Source of the DNA: Corynespora cassiicola
Taxonomy: Eukaryota; Ascomycota; Dothideomycetes; Pleosporales; Corynesporascaceae
DNA: 64,000 nt
Reading direction: 5' to 3'
Assembly: GCA_022059125.1 (NCBI GenBank)
Contig: JAEUWY010000004.1
Location: 372,001 to 436,000, forward strand
Within the stretch, counting starts at the first letter, position 1, and each line of letters opens with the position of its first letter. Below the pieces are notes generated by a model. The model had not been told where the DNA came from and did no database searches. It was given only the letters and a program-made list of their open reading frames with translations. Below are positions 46,749-58,444 of this stretch, piece after piece. The position numbers and the translations under genes are program-made.

Positions 46749-49627
46749 TTAGAACTCATTTTCGTCGTTACCGGCGATGATGACATTGTTGACCTGCACA
46801 TCTCGGTTAGTGTCTTCGTTGGATTGCGAAAACGGGAGCAAGGTGCAGAATGTAGGAGTGCAAGGACGGGTCGAAAGGCTGTGCTTCCTTTGCTAATTCC
46901 CAGGCGTGCGGCCCATGGCTGCCACAGAGAACACGCCGTGTGGGTGTAACTGATGACCTGCAGCAACTCGTGTCTTTCTCCATACCCACTTCCCCGCTCC
47001 CCGCATTGACGGGTTACAAAGTAGGGAGTGGTTGGTGGGACGTAAGGAGCCGAAAGTTGTGAGGACAACAGTGCAAGACAAGGGATGCAAGAATGTACGA
47101 CGGCCAAGGTGCATGCATGGAAATAAAACGGTATGGAAAGGATGTAACATACCTTGAGTACCATACGGCACAACTGTGTGGCAAGCAATAATTGCTGCCT
47201 CTTGGAGATCAAGGGGTCAATAACAAAATGCTCCTTCATATCTGCAAAAGGAAGTTAGCAACTGGCCCAAACAGGGTAAAATCAAAGCCAAAACTACGCC
47301 CGCGCATCCCCCCAGGTCGGTATCTTTAGGGTTATTTGAAGTCGTGATACAATTTGTGTGGGAGTAAAAGCTTGACAAACGCATGCGGAGATAATGCGTG
47401 GGGGTTTGTCGCAGAGCATCCCACGGCGGCGTCAAATGCGGAAGGCTGGGCTGGACGAATATGCACCACGGGATCATGCATTACAGGGTAGAAGCCGTGG
47501 TGCCGATATGCCCAACGGCGGTGTAGACAAAAGGAATAAACAGTGTCGCAAACAGTGATGCCGTGCTGACGGTGAGACATGACCAGAAGGATGCGTGGGA
47601 GATCACATGCGGACCTGACCGGAAACATGGCACGAAAGTAGGAAATATTGGCGATGGACTTACCGTTGCTTCCCGTTTGCATACAATCAACACCTAACCT
47701 CGAGTTCTTCTCCTTGGCTTGTCGGGACTTGATGTTGGCCAATGTCTCAATGGGACTGAGACCCGAGTTCTCGGCCAACGCCATGGGTACGCAATCAAGT
47801 GCATCGGCAAATGCACGCATCGCGTACTGCTCAAGGCCGGGGCTCTGTACAGCAATTGTTAGCATCCTTGCGACGCGGAGTTGGACGCCGGGTGGCGGGG
47901 CCTTTTACCTCGACTGCCGCATCCTCAACAGCCAGCGAACACGCAATCTCTGCAGCACCTCCGCCGTATACGATGCGGTTATCCCTGACGAGGTTCCGGA
48001 CGACGCAAAGAGCATCATGCAATGATCGTTTCGCCTCGTCAATGATCTGTATGTAATCAGCGTCTGGGCCGTGCAGCATGCATAGCAGTATGCAAAGTCA
48101 GGGGTGGGCAAAGAGCACTCCAATGAGAAGGCTCAACACCACCACGTACCATCTTGTTGCTGCCCCTGACAAAGACGGTCACTGCGCGAGTGTTGGCGCA
48201 CTCCTCGATAACCAACATCTTATCGCGCGTGGTTCCGAAGGTCAGTTCCCGGACAATGCCCGCAGTTCCCAACTTTTCCGCACTCAAGTCCTCAAATCGA
48301 GGCACTATACGACCGTTGGTTGCGATTGCGATAAGCTCAATTTCGGGACCGCCAACCCACCGGACGGCGGGCAGGTTGTTGGTGAGCAAAAGATGATTGG
48401 CCTCGTCGTCAAAACCCCACTGGCATATCACGACATTCGCTCCGGTGCCCTTGATCTGGTCAATCATCTCCGTAAACTTGTTCTGCTCGTAGTTTTGCAG
48501 CTTCTTGAACTCCTCGACTGAAGTAATGTCCAGCTTGTGCTTAGTCTTGGGCTTCGGGGGCTCGAAGGCGCAGGTCAGGATGGCCAGCTTCGCATCCTTG
48601 ACCTCAGAGGGCATCTGGGGGTGGGAGAAGTCCTTGTCTATTATGACACCCTTGACGAGCAGAGAGTCTTCCAGCGCTCCACCGACCTTGCCGTCGACCT
48701 TGATGAGCTCGAAATCCACGTCTTTCCTCTCCAAGTCGGCAACAGACAGCACAGCGTCGACAGCAATGTTGGCAAAGTGATCGTGGGCCTTGGAGACAAT
48801 CTTGCTGCCCAGACTCGTCTTGGCTACCCTGAACAACTCCTGGGTATTCTCGCGGGAGAAGTTGATCTCGTCGCTGATCTCGTCCAGCTTCGCCACGGCC
48901 ACCTCGCAGGCCTGGTCATATCCGTCTGCTATCCGGATGGGGTGGATGCCCTTGTCAATGAGGTCGGCGGCCTGCTCAAGAAGTGCGCCGGCGAGCACGA
49001 CAACGCCGGTGGTGCCGTCACCAATTTCGTCATCCTGGGACTTGGAAAGCTCGACGAGCAGCTTTGCGACGTGGTTTGCGATTTCCATCTGTGATAGGAT
49101 AGTGGCACCGTCGTTGGTCACTGTGATGTCTCCATCGGGTGAAATCAAGATTTTGTCCAGTCCTCGTGGGCCCTGCACGTCCAAATTAGCTATACCTCCT
49201 CTTGTACTTTACAATCAGCCCACGTACCAGCGAAGTCTTCACGATGTTCGCCACGGTCCTCGCAGCCAAAATGTGTGACTTGACAGCGTCGTTGCCATGC
49301 TGGCGCTTCTTCTTGCCCTGGCTACAGTTTGTCAGCACAGACTGTTCTAAACCGTATTCCAAGTCTTTTCCCTGGTATCCACATACTCTCTGACAATGAT
49401 GAATGGACGTCCCGCCTCATCCTTCATCACCTGGGCTACCCCTCAGTCAGTGGTTATTTCGCAGAATTGCGGGGTATCGTAGGGATTTGCGGGATCATAG
49501 GCATACCGTTCGACATGTCGAGCTCTGTGTATCATACTGTCAGTTTCTGTGCTTTCTCATAGCTTCGTTGCGGCGGGGGAGTAAATTTGGAGCTGTGTCG
49601 TTGCCTGTAGCACTTACGCATCGCCAT
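46749..49627 (-). CDS. CCT5: Chaperonin TRiC/CCT subunit epsilon
   Basis: Nine exons on the minus strand: 49627-49618, 49524-49507, 49435-49387, 49321-49228, 49172-48150, 48046-47909, 47844-47664, 47241-47153 and 46793-46749. They give 548 residues, normal for this family. Typical group II chaperonin motifs are [49 protein letters not shown] (ATP site) and [11 protein letters not shown]. The epsilon-type N-terminus ([19 protein letters not shown]) supports CCT5 over other subunits. The cytosolic hetero-oligomeric ring folds actin and tubulin. The first coding exons are only 10 and 18 nt. The last two introns are long (422 and 359 bp), while 5' introns are 48-110 bp. Its promoter is shared with HP1. 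Confidence 0.96.
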
Positions 49628-50030
49628 CGTGTCTGTAGACCCCTCTCTGGGGCTTTTTCAAAATTATTTAGGTATTCCGGAGCTTTAATACGCCAGAAAC
49701 AGGCGAGAGAGGGTCGAGTATGGTGGGGGGTGGTGGGGTTGGCGGCGTGTATACAGATAGCTCAACTTTTAACAGGCGAAATTTCTCGACGTGAACCCCG
49801 GTCTTGGCGGGGGCGCACGGGCCATAACCATCAATCGCGAGAAGTCGACGCGCTGAGCTCCCAACCTTTGGTAATTTGTCTCCCGACAGCCACTGCGCGC
49901 TTCTCACCGCCCACACTTAACCCTCAGCTTGCGCGGCGAGCCCATCGTCTCGAAACCGCCTTTTTCGAGCTTTGGATAGCTCTTTTGCCCCTAAAAGCGC
50001 GTCCGCGACCCTCTGCGGCAGCCCGCAACC
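49628..50030. promoter_or_regulatory. 403-bp divergent promoter region (CCT5 / HP1)
   Basis: Only 403 bp separate the ATG codons of CCT5 (-) and HP1 (+). No TATA box is obvious on either side. An A/T-rich segment (about 49,650-49,700) and a polypurine/G-rich segment (GGTGGGGGGTGGTGGGG, about 49,718-49,738) are present. Shared regulation is possible but not shown. Confidence 0.6.
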
Positions 50031-51083
50031 ATGCCGCGTGAGTCTCCCGATACGCGAACGCGCCTTGACTGACTTGCGCATAGCCGCCCTCAGCGATCTG
50101 GATAGTGAGAGCGAACACGGCGAGTCTCAAGTCCAGTCTCGAGAGCCGTCTCCTGTCGAGGAGAAAAAAGTCCCCGTCAGGAAGGGCAGGCCAGCCAAGA
50201 GGCAGGTGGAGCAAGTAACCGAAGTTATTGAGGACGCCGAGGAATCAGAGGATGCTGAGGAGGTAGATGATGACCAAGCTGCTTCTGGGTCTGGAGAAGA
50301 AGAAGAAGAGTACGCATCAGAAGCTTTGTGTGCGCATTGTACTAAGACGGAATAGATACGTGGTGGAGAAGATCGTGGGCCACCGATTCGTGGGTGTAAG
50401 TTGAGCTTGACCTCCCTTCTCGAACATGGTCCTGACTTGGTCATCTAGAATGCGTGCGAATATGATGTCAAGTGGCAAGGATACGATGATCCGGCGGACA
50501 GAACTTGGGAGCCCGAGGACAATCTGTGAGCGCGCTTGCGGCAGTGGCTGTTTCTCGTCACACTAATGTAGTTCAGAAAACAAGGCGCCATGGACATACT
50601 TCAGGAGTACCACGAAAATATTGGTGGCAAACCAGAGTCCAAGAAGAGGGGCAAGCCCTCCAAAATTGCCGTTGGCGCAAAGCGAAAAGGCCGCCCATCT
50701 TCTGCGCCGTCCGCGTCCGCAACCCCCGCATCCACAAAGCGAGTCAAGAAGGAGCAGGAATGGGCCCCGCCTGCTGGTTCGTGGGAGGGTGATATCGACT
50801 ATGTGGACACTGTGGAAGAGACCAACGACCCCAAGACGGGCAAGAAAGTCCGATATGCCTACGTCGTCTGGCAGAACCAGAAGAAGACTCAGCACCCTCT
50901 CCAGCATATCTATCAAAAGTGCCCACAGAAGGTGTGTATAACATGTGTGTATAGCGAGCTTTTCTAACTTCTTTTCAGATGTTGCAGTACTACGAGAGCC
51001 ACCTCGTCTTCAAGAGCAACGATGGGGAGATGGAATCTGATCTGAATGGCAACAATGTCACTATGGAAGACGATGTCCTGTGA
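50031..51083 (+). CDS. Heterochromatin protein 1 (chromodomain plus chromoshadow domain)
   Basis: Six exons: 50031-50037, 50084-50309, 50356-50395, 50449-50525, 50577-50931 and 50979-51083, giving 269 residues. An acidic N-terminal arm (GSGEEEEE) leads into the chromodomain (about 78-125: YVVEKIVGHRF, then YDVKWQGYDDPADRTWEPED). The candidate aromatic cage residues for methyl-lysine binding are the Tyr of YVVEKI and the Trp and Tyr of KWQGY. A basic hinge (KRKGRP, KRVKKEQE) precedes the chromoshadow domain (SWEGDIDYVDTVEETND to KCPQKMLQYYESHLVF), the dimerisation and partner-binding module. It binds H3K9me3 and builds heterochromatin; it is the HP1/HepA/Swi6 orthologue class. The first coding exon is only 7 nt (ATG CCG C). 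Confidence 0.95.
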
Positions 51084-52075
51084 ACCGCCCAGGCTAAAAG
51101 ATCAACCCGCCTCACCGCAAATCGTCCATCTCCGACATAGTCGTGTTCTGGTGATGTGCCAGACAGTAAGATCCAATCCAGCATCGAGCCCCAAGTAACC
51201 GGTCTTCTCGCCCACCCTTCAACCCTTATTTTTCTTGCATAGAGTAAATGCCATCAAGCATGGTATATGCGGCCGCTCCCAAAGTCGGCACACTTGAATG
51301 CCTCCTTCACTGGGACAACTTTAATGCGGTAGCCGGGCGTTTGAACGGGGACTGGATATATGTATTCTACACTTTCGAGGACCAAACACGTCTAAAAAGA
51401 CTATTCAAATTGTGCGAGCTTTGTGCTCTGACCTGATGGTGGGGCCTGTACGCGGAGGGGACTCGGCGCTTGATCTAGTCCAGTCAGAGATATCTGGCCT
51501 GGCACGACGAAGTAACATGGTCAGTCTGTTCAAAAGTGTGAACGTGCCATTGTATATCAATCACTTGTTCTTGCAAGCTCAGAACCACATCCAAATCGAT
51601 CAACTAAGTTCGGGTTATAAGCTCATGGGTCGAGTGAGTTGTTGTACCATACGATCCACGGTCGTTGAACCTGAACGCAAAGGACCGTTTTCAGCGTGAC
51701 TTTGAGCCTAAAGATGCCGTAGCATGTGTTCATTTTCCAACCCCCCCATTGCAGAAGACTAATCTATACAACGATGTTCATAGTAAAAAAAAAAAGCGCG
51801 CGTCTCTCTCGGGTATCCAAGAACCATCAATCCATTACCAGCCGAAGCCCCGTTCAGTCTCTTTCATTCTTTTCACATCAATCAATAACCTCCATCCCAT
51901 CAATAGAGGCGCCAAAGCGTCCTTTTAGAATCCATGCAAGCGTAACGTAAATCATAACCAGTGATACCTAAACGCCGTCCCATGCCGTATAATAAACCCA
52001 ACGACTATGTACCAAGCCCCACTCTTTTGCGGCCGCTCTATTCAGTGGAGTAGCAGAGCAGCCATGGCGATGAAT
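51084..52075. other. Intergenic region
   Basis: About 1 kb between the 3' ends of HP1 (+) and the small membrane protein (-). Only short plus-strand ORFs without recognisable domains. A short A-rich run lies at about 51785. Nothing else is seen. Confidence 0.55.
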
Positions 52076-52219
52076 CTACACTTCAGAAACCTCGGAGTCG
52101 GAGGCTGAGGTGCCGCCAACTGCCATACGGGTTTGCAGGTAGTAAATTGCGTAGGCGATGAGTGCGATCAGAATGAAGAGGATGAGGATGATGAGGAAGA
52201 TGACGACGTTGCGCTTCAT
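52076..52219 (-). CDS. 47-residue single-pass membrane microprotein
   Basis: A complete 47-codon ORF on the minus strand (ATG 52219, TAG 52078-52076). It begins MKRNVV, then has a hydrophobic helix of about 21 residues (IFLIILILFILIALIAYAIYY), then a short polar tail ending SDSEVSEV. Codon choice is strongly biased to C-ending codons (ATC, CTC, GTC, TAC), as in well-expressed genes of this window and unlike random sequence. Lys-Arg before the helix suggests an N-in, C-out or signal-anchor topology. No homologue is recognised. It is too short for most gene callers. Function unknown. Confidence 0.6.
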   Translation of the reverse strand: MKRNVVIFLIILILFILIALIAYAIYYLQTRMAVGGTSASDSEVSEV

Positions 52220-53255
52220 GATTGCGGAGCTTCGTCTGAGGGCAATTCAAACGGTGTCGTCGGTTTTGAGGCCTTTTTTGCGCGGAATTGCGGTGTGATG
52301 TGTGGTTGGTGGTTGGTGGTTGGCTGGGCAGAGCGGTGCGACGAGGTGAAGGTCTGCGACTTGGTCAGTAAATGACCGAAAGGATTGAATCAGGCCAAAA
52401 ACATCAATCCGAATCCCCAGTAATGAGTCTCTGTGCAGAGAAGCGAGTGTTTCGCGGTGCGCGCAGGTATACCAGCGACAGGTAGGCCCAAGCTCAAGCT
52501 CAAGCTCCAGTTCCAAAGCTCCGCAGTTCCTCAAGCAAACTCGAGGACTACTCAATGCTTCCTTGTTCAGAGGAAGACGAGCCGGAGTTGTTTGAGCGGA
52601 AATGCGCAGATGCGAAGCTTGTGTGACGGCGGGTTATGCAGGTGCGGGAGTAAAAATGGATGCAGGTCTTGGGAAAATGTGGGAGGGAGAGGCGGCCTCT
52701 AGCTGCGGGAGTTTTGTAGAAATGTGGTGGGGGGCGTGCGCGGGGGGGGTTGGTGGTCGCCCGTCTCATGTTTCGTGTGGTTGGGCGCCGCGGGGAGGCT
52801 GGGATGACCGTGTGGCTGGGGGATTTTCAGGTACGCGCTGGTTGGGATTTAAAATGACAGGAGGGTTTAAGGTTTGGTGTGCCTTGATTTTGGTCGCTGG
52901 TATGATGTCTTTGTTATTGTTTGGAAGGGTTGGGGGTGTAGTGTCATGGGAGTCGGGATGGTGAGGTTGGGGTCACGTGCCTGGCATGATTACTCCTTCC
53001 CCCGACCATGTGAGCTCTACCCGCTAGATTTTCATGCACCCTAATCTGGTTTTTGAACTCTATAGATTTAGTACTCTGTAAATGACCTAAATGATATGCC
53101 CTCCGCCCTAATCGTGGTCTTTGCTGATTAGTTGGTCCTATTTTGCTGCTGCCTGAAGGATAACGACAAAGTTGTGCGGTCCTGTCGATAAATCATCTGG
53201 CACACATTAGGGCTTTTTTCTGAAACGATTATCTCTTTTCATACTCTTGTTACCT
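52220..53255. other. Intergenic region
   Basis: Presumed promoter and leader of the microprotein (52,220-52,600), then G-rich sequence (52,680-52,980). It becomes AT-richer toward the HET relic. ORFs are short and overlapping. No gene is supported. Confidence 0.5.
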
Positions 53256-55263
53256 ATGGAAGACGAAGCAGCGTCAACGTCTGGTCACGCTCTTATGTGC
53301 GAGGCAACCACAGCGTGGACCATCCAGCTATGTCAGCGGTGCCAATTGGTCATGAGCAAGGAAACTATGTGGGCCACTAAACCTCTACTTCACAGTGAGA
53401 GTTTACAACAGCTGTTACAGTCAGCTGCTTCTGGCTGTCGCCTTTGTTTGGAACTCCACAGGAATCTTCTTAGTCAATTACAACAAGGAAATCTTACTTT
53501 TGACGAGGGTTGTCAAGAAATCTACTTCCGTCATCGCGCGCCCTCGGAAGAGTCCACAAAGACCAATTTCTACCTCAACAAAATCATATACGGTTCAGAG
53601 GTTGCTGTGGAATTTAAGCGAATCTCTCTAAGCTTGGACAATATTCGTGGTTTTCAGCGCGCCATTACATATCCCTTTCCGGCCTTCACGGGAGGCCCAG
53701 CTACACTGCACCTTATTGCTGGCTGGGTCTCAGACCGCCTCCATAAGCACCCTGGGTGCTATCAGAACACCTCAGGATATTGTCCTCCCCGGTTGCTCAA
53801 CGTTACTGGCGACCAAGTCCGATTAGTCACGCCTCTGAGCGTAGACACTGCCGTTGTTCCGACTACTTATGCCACGTGAGTCACTGTTGGGGGAAGAACC
53901 CCGATTTTTTTACTCTCAAGGATGAAAACCTAGACGAGTTTCATAGAGCCGTTCCCTCGATTTTGATACCCCAAACCTTCCAGGACGCCATCACGATATG
54001 CAGGAACATTGGAATACCCTACCTATAGATAGACTCTCTCTGCATTCTGCAATCCGGAAAAGGTAGTAATGAAGACTGGCTCTCTCATTTGAATGAGATG
54101 CGACATATATATAAAAATGGCGTTATCAATATCGCGGCAAGCCACGGTTCCAACCCAAATGCAGGAATATTTCGGAATCGGGACCCCACTCTTCTCAAGC
54201 CTTTGATATTCCAAGATCCAGACAACGGAATCGAGTCGAAAGACCACCACATGGTGCATAAATTCTTTCGCCACACCGAGTTCAGCAATTCGCCGCTAGG
54301 AAGTCGAGGATGGGTATTCCAAGAGCGTTTACTGTCGCCTCGTATTGTTCATTTTACGAAGGAACAAGTCTTTTGGGAGTGTTCTGAAATCCGATGTGGT
54401 AGCGAAGGTTTCCTCATGGCCTGGAAATGGAACGGCCCCCTTCTTTCAGTTTACCTTCTGCACAGGATTTATCGGAGCCTCAAGAGGTTGACTGGGCAAT
54501 GGATGAGCTAATAAAAGGATATACGTCACGTAATCTGAGCCATCCTGATAGCGATAAGTTCCCCGCCTTTGCAGGAGTCGCCGAACACTTTGCATCCCAT
54601 ATCCATGACGAATATGTGGCTGGCTTCTTTCGGAACCAACTACCCGAAGCTCTATTGTGGCATATTGATAATTTCAACGATTCCATCTCAAATAATAGGA
54701 TAAACTCAAGCCCTGGGTATAGGAGTCCATCCTGGAGCTGGGCAAAGATGGACTGCGCCGTCAGTTGGTGGGTAATCGGTAAAGGTGTCACGCATGCTGG
54801 ACTATTGGTTGATATCATAGACATCAAAATCGCCCTAGTCGACCCTGCCAACCCTTTTGGCCAACTAAATAGCGCCTAGTTGATTCTATCGGGTCATTTG
54901 ACCCCTTTTCGATGGGAAGAGAACCCCAGCGTCGATCCGCACGGCAAAGACTCGAAGTACGGCCGTTGGATTGGAAGATTAGAGCAATATACTGGCACTC
55001 TTGATCCAGGAAAAGATTTCCAGACCACCAGGCTCTTCTTCGATGGCCTCGAAGAGTCTTGTATCGACCAAGGAAACACATTTTTCTTTCCCATCCGGAT
55101 GGCCAAGTTTCCAAGTTGGGCGCCAGGTGTCTCTGGGCTGGTTGTCAGAGAAATGAAGAATGGCGAGTCGATTACGTATGAGCGGATAGGGATGGCAATG
55201 TTTCTGGAATGCGTCTTCGAGAGGGCCGTGCAGATACCCAAACGGGAAATAGTCCTTGTTTGA
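53256..55263 (+). pseudogene. HET-domain (heterokaryon incompatibility-type) protein, broken
   Basis: A full-length-looking HET gene (PF06985) of about 670 codons with four lesions. The N-terminus from ATG 53256 has a CQRCQ...CRLC Cys-rich segment. The HET block SHCWGKNPDFFTL is in a different frame from the preceding TTYAT: one base appears missing near 53876. IPYL is followed by TAG at 54026-54028 where the family has Trp (YLWIDSLCI). HET motifs then continue: IYKNGVINIAASHG, SRGWVFQERLLSPRIVHF. A second frame change occurs near 54425-54445. SPSWSWAKMD is intact. A second TAG is at 54877-54879, followed by LILSGHLTPFRW and an open C-terminus to TGA 55261-55263. HET proteins trigger non-self recognition and cell death in fungi. 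This copy is very likely non-functional. Confidence 0.9.
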
Positions 55264-55639
55264 TGTGCAATCTAGGCGGATGTCTCAGAGACTACATAGA
55301 TCACTTCTAGTAAAACGGTTCCCGGTCCATGTTTTAGGAGCATAAAGCATCAGAGCCAAGGTCGCACTCTCTTTACGGCGAACGAGTTCAGGGACTGGTG
55401 AGGAGGTATAAGACTGCGTACGTAATTGGCCAACCCCAAAGACATCAGGGTGCTCTTCCATGGTGTATAAATATGCCAACTTCCAACGACAATTCCATGT
55501 ATTAACAGATCAGATCTCGCCTTTGCAGCAACAACACCGTCTAGAATACTGTCTACATCACACTTTTGATCGCCCACTATGCAAAACATCTCGATCCATG
55601 GTATACAGTATTCTACAACCTCCCCTTTCCACCATCTAG

Positions 55640-56310
55640 TCACTCCTTCTTCTCTTCGGGGCTAAAATCGATACTAATACTGTTCACACAATGCCGCTCG
55701 TCCTTTGGATTCCCAAACCGCTCTCCCTTGAAGATATGCCCCAAATGGCCTCCACAGTTGTTACACACAATCTCCGTCCTCATCATCCCAAGGCTGGGAT
55801 CCGCCTTCTGGCCGACGGCGCCCGGAACCGCGTCCCAAAATGCGGGCCACCCGCACCCAGAGTCGAACTTGTGGTTCGCCTTGTACAGCGGCGCACTGCA
55901 GCCCGTGCACGTGTACGTCCCGGCGTCGGGGTAGTGCTTATCGTAAGTCCCGGAGCCGGGGGGCTCGGTGCCCTTTTTGCGGAGGATGCGGAATTGCTCT
56001 GTGAGTGGGGGGTTAGCGACGAGAGTGCGGGATTTGGGGGGGTGGCGGGCGTACCGGGGCTGAGGACGGCTTGCCATTCGCCGTCTGTCTTTTGAACGGG
56101 GAAGTTTGTGTTATCGGACATGTCTTTTGAGCTGGATCCGAAGAGGGCGCCGAGGAAGGGGATGCTGGGCATCGAACGGAAGATGGTTGCTCGTTGGGGG
56201 GTGCTGTAGAAGCTGCGGAGACCGAGTGCGGAGGTGCTCGGAGCTCGGATTGTGGTGTTGGATATGGTGTGGAATGCGCGGATGAGAACTGGGAATGAAG
56301 GGACGCGCAT
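55640..56310 (-). CDS. msrB: Peptide methionine-R-sulfoxide reductase (MsrB)
   Basis: Exons 56310-56055 and 55998-55640 (56-bp intron) give 204 residues. The SelR domain (PF01641) starts at about residue 68 (FPVQKTDGEWQAVLSPEQFR). Zinc ligands are C116/C119 (CTGC) and C164/C167 (CNNC). The catalytic cysteine is C189 in RHCVNSISI; C134 in SGCGWPAFW could be the resolving cysteine. It reduces methionine-R-sulfoxide in proteins with thioredoxin. The first 60 or so residues are Arg/Ser-rich and hydrophobic without acidic residues, fitting a mitochondrial presequence. Internal Met47 or Met64 (MSDNTNF) could start a cytosolic form. Divergent from the BTB-like gene. Confidence 0.95.
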
Positions 56311-57591
56311 GAAGAGGGTTGATTTATAGGGAATGTTGGGTTACGATTGGAATGATTTGAGTTGTTTGAGGCTGCATGATGAGGAATCAGATGGAGACTG
56401 TGGAGGCGGGGTTGGAGCTCGGACTTTTTTTGATCGGAGCTTGCGCCACACAGGATTTGGAATTGCGTCATGAGTTGTTGCCGTCATCTTCCATCATGGA
56501 TATGTCTAGATGGGTGTTTAGGAATACCTGCAGCATATACTGAGTATATTTTGGGTCGCTTTTTATTGGGTAAAGCTTTATACAATAAGTCGTTGGCTGA
56601 TCAACTACTGTTTTTGGCGCATTTTTAAATTTTGTAAGCTGATACGTATTCATTGATTTATATGAGGGGTTATGGGTCAACTACGTGATTATTTGAGCTC
56701 AAAAGACTCCTAACCCGTTATATTCCCTCAGTGTCTCTATAGTAGTTCGACTCAAGTTTGAAGAAACGAGCTTTTGGCAGATCTACGGGGGAGAGAACAA
56801 GAACTTGTTTGCGAAAAGCACAAAGTCGTTCATTCCTAGAGCACGCCATTCATACTTTGTCAATTAATTAAAGTACAAGCTGATATGCTAGCAGTAATGT
56901 AGAGACGCTAACTACATAAACGCTAAAGATCTGTCACTACACCTGTAGGCAGAAAAGCTTGTAATGGAACGCATACCTCTGGTGTCGAAACGTCAACAAG
57001 CACAATCCGCTAGAGCGGTGGCCTAGGATTTGATACTTTTACTTTTGTTGATTCTGTTAGGAAAATTCTAGCCCCGATTATTTCCATAATCAACACTAGG
57101 GGGAAAGGAAGAGCCAGTCCTCATCCGTTAAGTGACATATTGCCAGATCGCAACAATCCAGTGCTCAGAATCCTGCTGACCCAAACGAGAGATGATTCAG
57201 GTTTCTTGGCATCTGGAAGCCCAATGTGATTCATAGGGCCACTAAACTAAGTTAGGGAAGATGAGCAGAAAATAGCCCTTGTGTTGAGAGATTATTATAT
57301 AGTAAAAGAAGCTTGCGAGGTTGGGGGCTAGACTTGGAGTTTGATGCCCACGTCGCTACTACGAATAAGCGCAGCTTCTTCCATTCAGACTCTGGGACTC
57401 TATTATGATTCATTTCATCTTCTTGTGTCACCGAATAACCACCTAGTTTGACACGTAGCTTTCCAACCTCAGGTTTCGAAACCTTCCTCCAACACGCACG
57501 TGACACCACCCGTCAGACCTCTATGAAACCCAATATACCTCCATCCACGTAATAGACTTCTCTTCCATCCCACATCCACTCGTTATTAGAA
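56311..57591. other. AT-rich intergenic region
   Basis: 1.28 kb between divergently transcribed genes (MsrB, BTB-like). AT-rich, with no supported ORF, RNA or repeat. Confidence 0.55.
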
Positions 57592-58444
57592 ATGTTAGCA
57601 CTGACCGAATACTCCGCCCCCGGCCCCAACACCGGCCTAACCGACGAAGCCCTATTCGCGTACGTACCTTCCACTCCCGCCAAGTATACCACCCGCTGAC
57701 CACCCGACCCCAAAAAGACTCTCTTCGGGCGCCGGTAAAGAAGCAGGTGCAGTCCGCATCCACATCGACGGAACATGGTTCCGCGTTCCCGCCGCCCTAA
57801 TCCACAAGCACACGACCGGCCTGCGCATCTCGGGCCACGGCATCCACCTCAACTCGACCTCGTGCGCCGCCACGCTGCAGCTCTTCGTCGAGTTCGCGTA
57901 CACGGGCTCGTGGCGCGACCGGGGAGTCAAGGTCGACTGGAAGACCAAGCCGCTGACCAAGGAGTTGGAGACGTTCCAGTATGGCGGAGGGGACGCGTAT
58001 GATGGGTCGTGGAAGGTGAAGGCGGCGATGCTGGCGGTGGATCTGGGGAAGAAGATGGGGGCGCCGAGGTTCCATAATCATGCTATGGCACAGCTGTATC
58101 AAATGTTTTGTGTGGAGCATGCGAGGTTGGATGTCAAGGTGGTGACGTGGGCGCTGATTGTGGGGTCTGAGGATGTGAAGGAGTTTATGCATGATGTACT
58201 AGTCACCAACTGGTTCAAGGGAACTGGGGTGGTGGAGCCTGGAAAGGATTGGTGTGGGATGTTTGAGGATCATGTGGATATGAAGAATGATGTGTTGATG
58301 AGGCAGGGGTTGAGGAATGATCCGATGAGGCTGGAGGATTGGCTCATGGATGAGATGCCCGATATGTCTGAGATGAGACGCTCTAGCGTTGGAAGTGGGG
58401 TGAAAGACGACATGAGCTTAGATAGACGATTTACGACGCTTTAG
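57592..58444 (+). CDS. BTB/POZ-like domain protein
   Basis: Exons 57592-57659 and 57718-58444 (58-bp intron, GTACGT...AAAAG) give 264 residues. The segment AVRIHIDGTWFRVPAALIHK, then ISGHGIHLNSTSCAATLQLF and VEFAYTGSW, has the layout of a divergent BTB/POZ domain (PF00651). The helical second half (KAAMLAVDLGKKMGAPRFHN, AMAQLYQMFCVEH) fits the usual region after BTB in fungal proteins. BTB proteins often act as Cullin-3 adaptors or dimerisation modules; nothing here shows which. The family call is moderate because the domain is divergent. Confidence 0.68.

Noticed and set aside
53876..53882. GTGAGT at the first HET frameshift as an intron donor
   Set aside because: The conserved SHCWG motif resumes within two bases in the next frame, leaving no room for an intron; a one-base deletion fits better.
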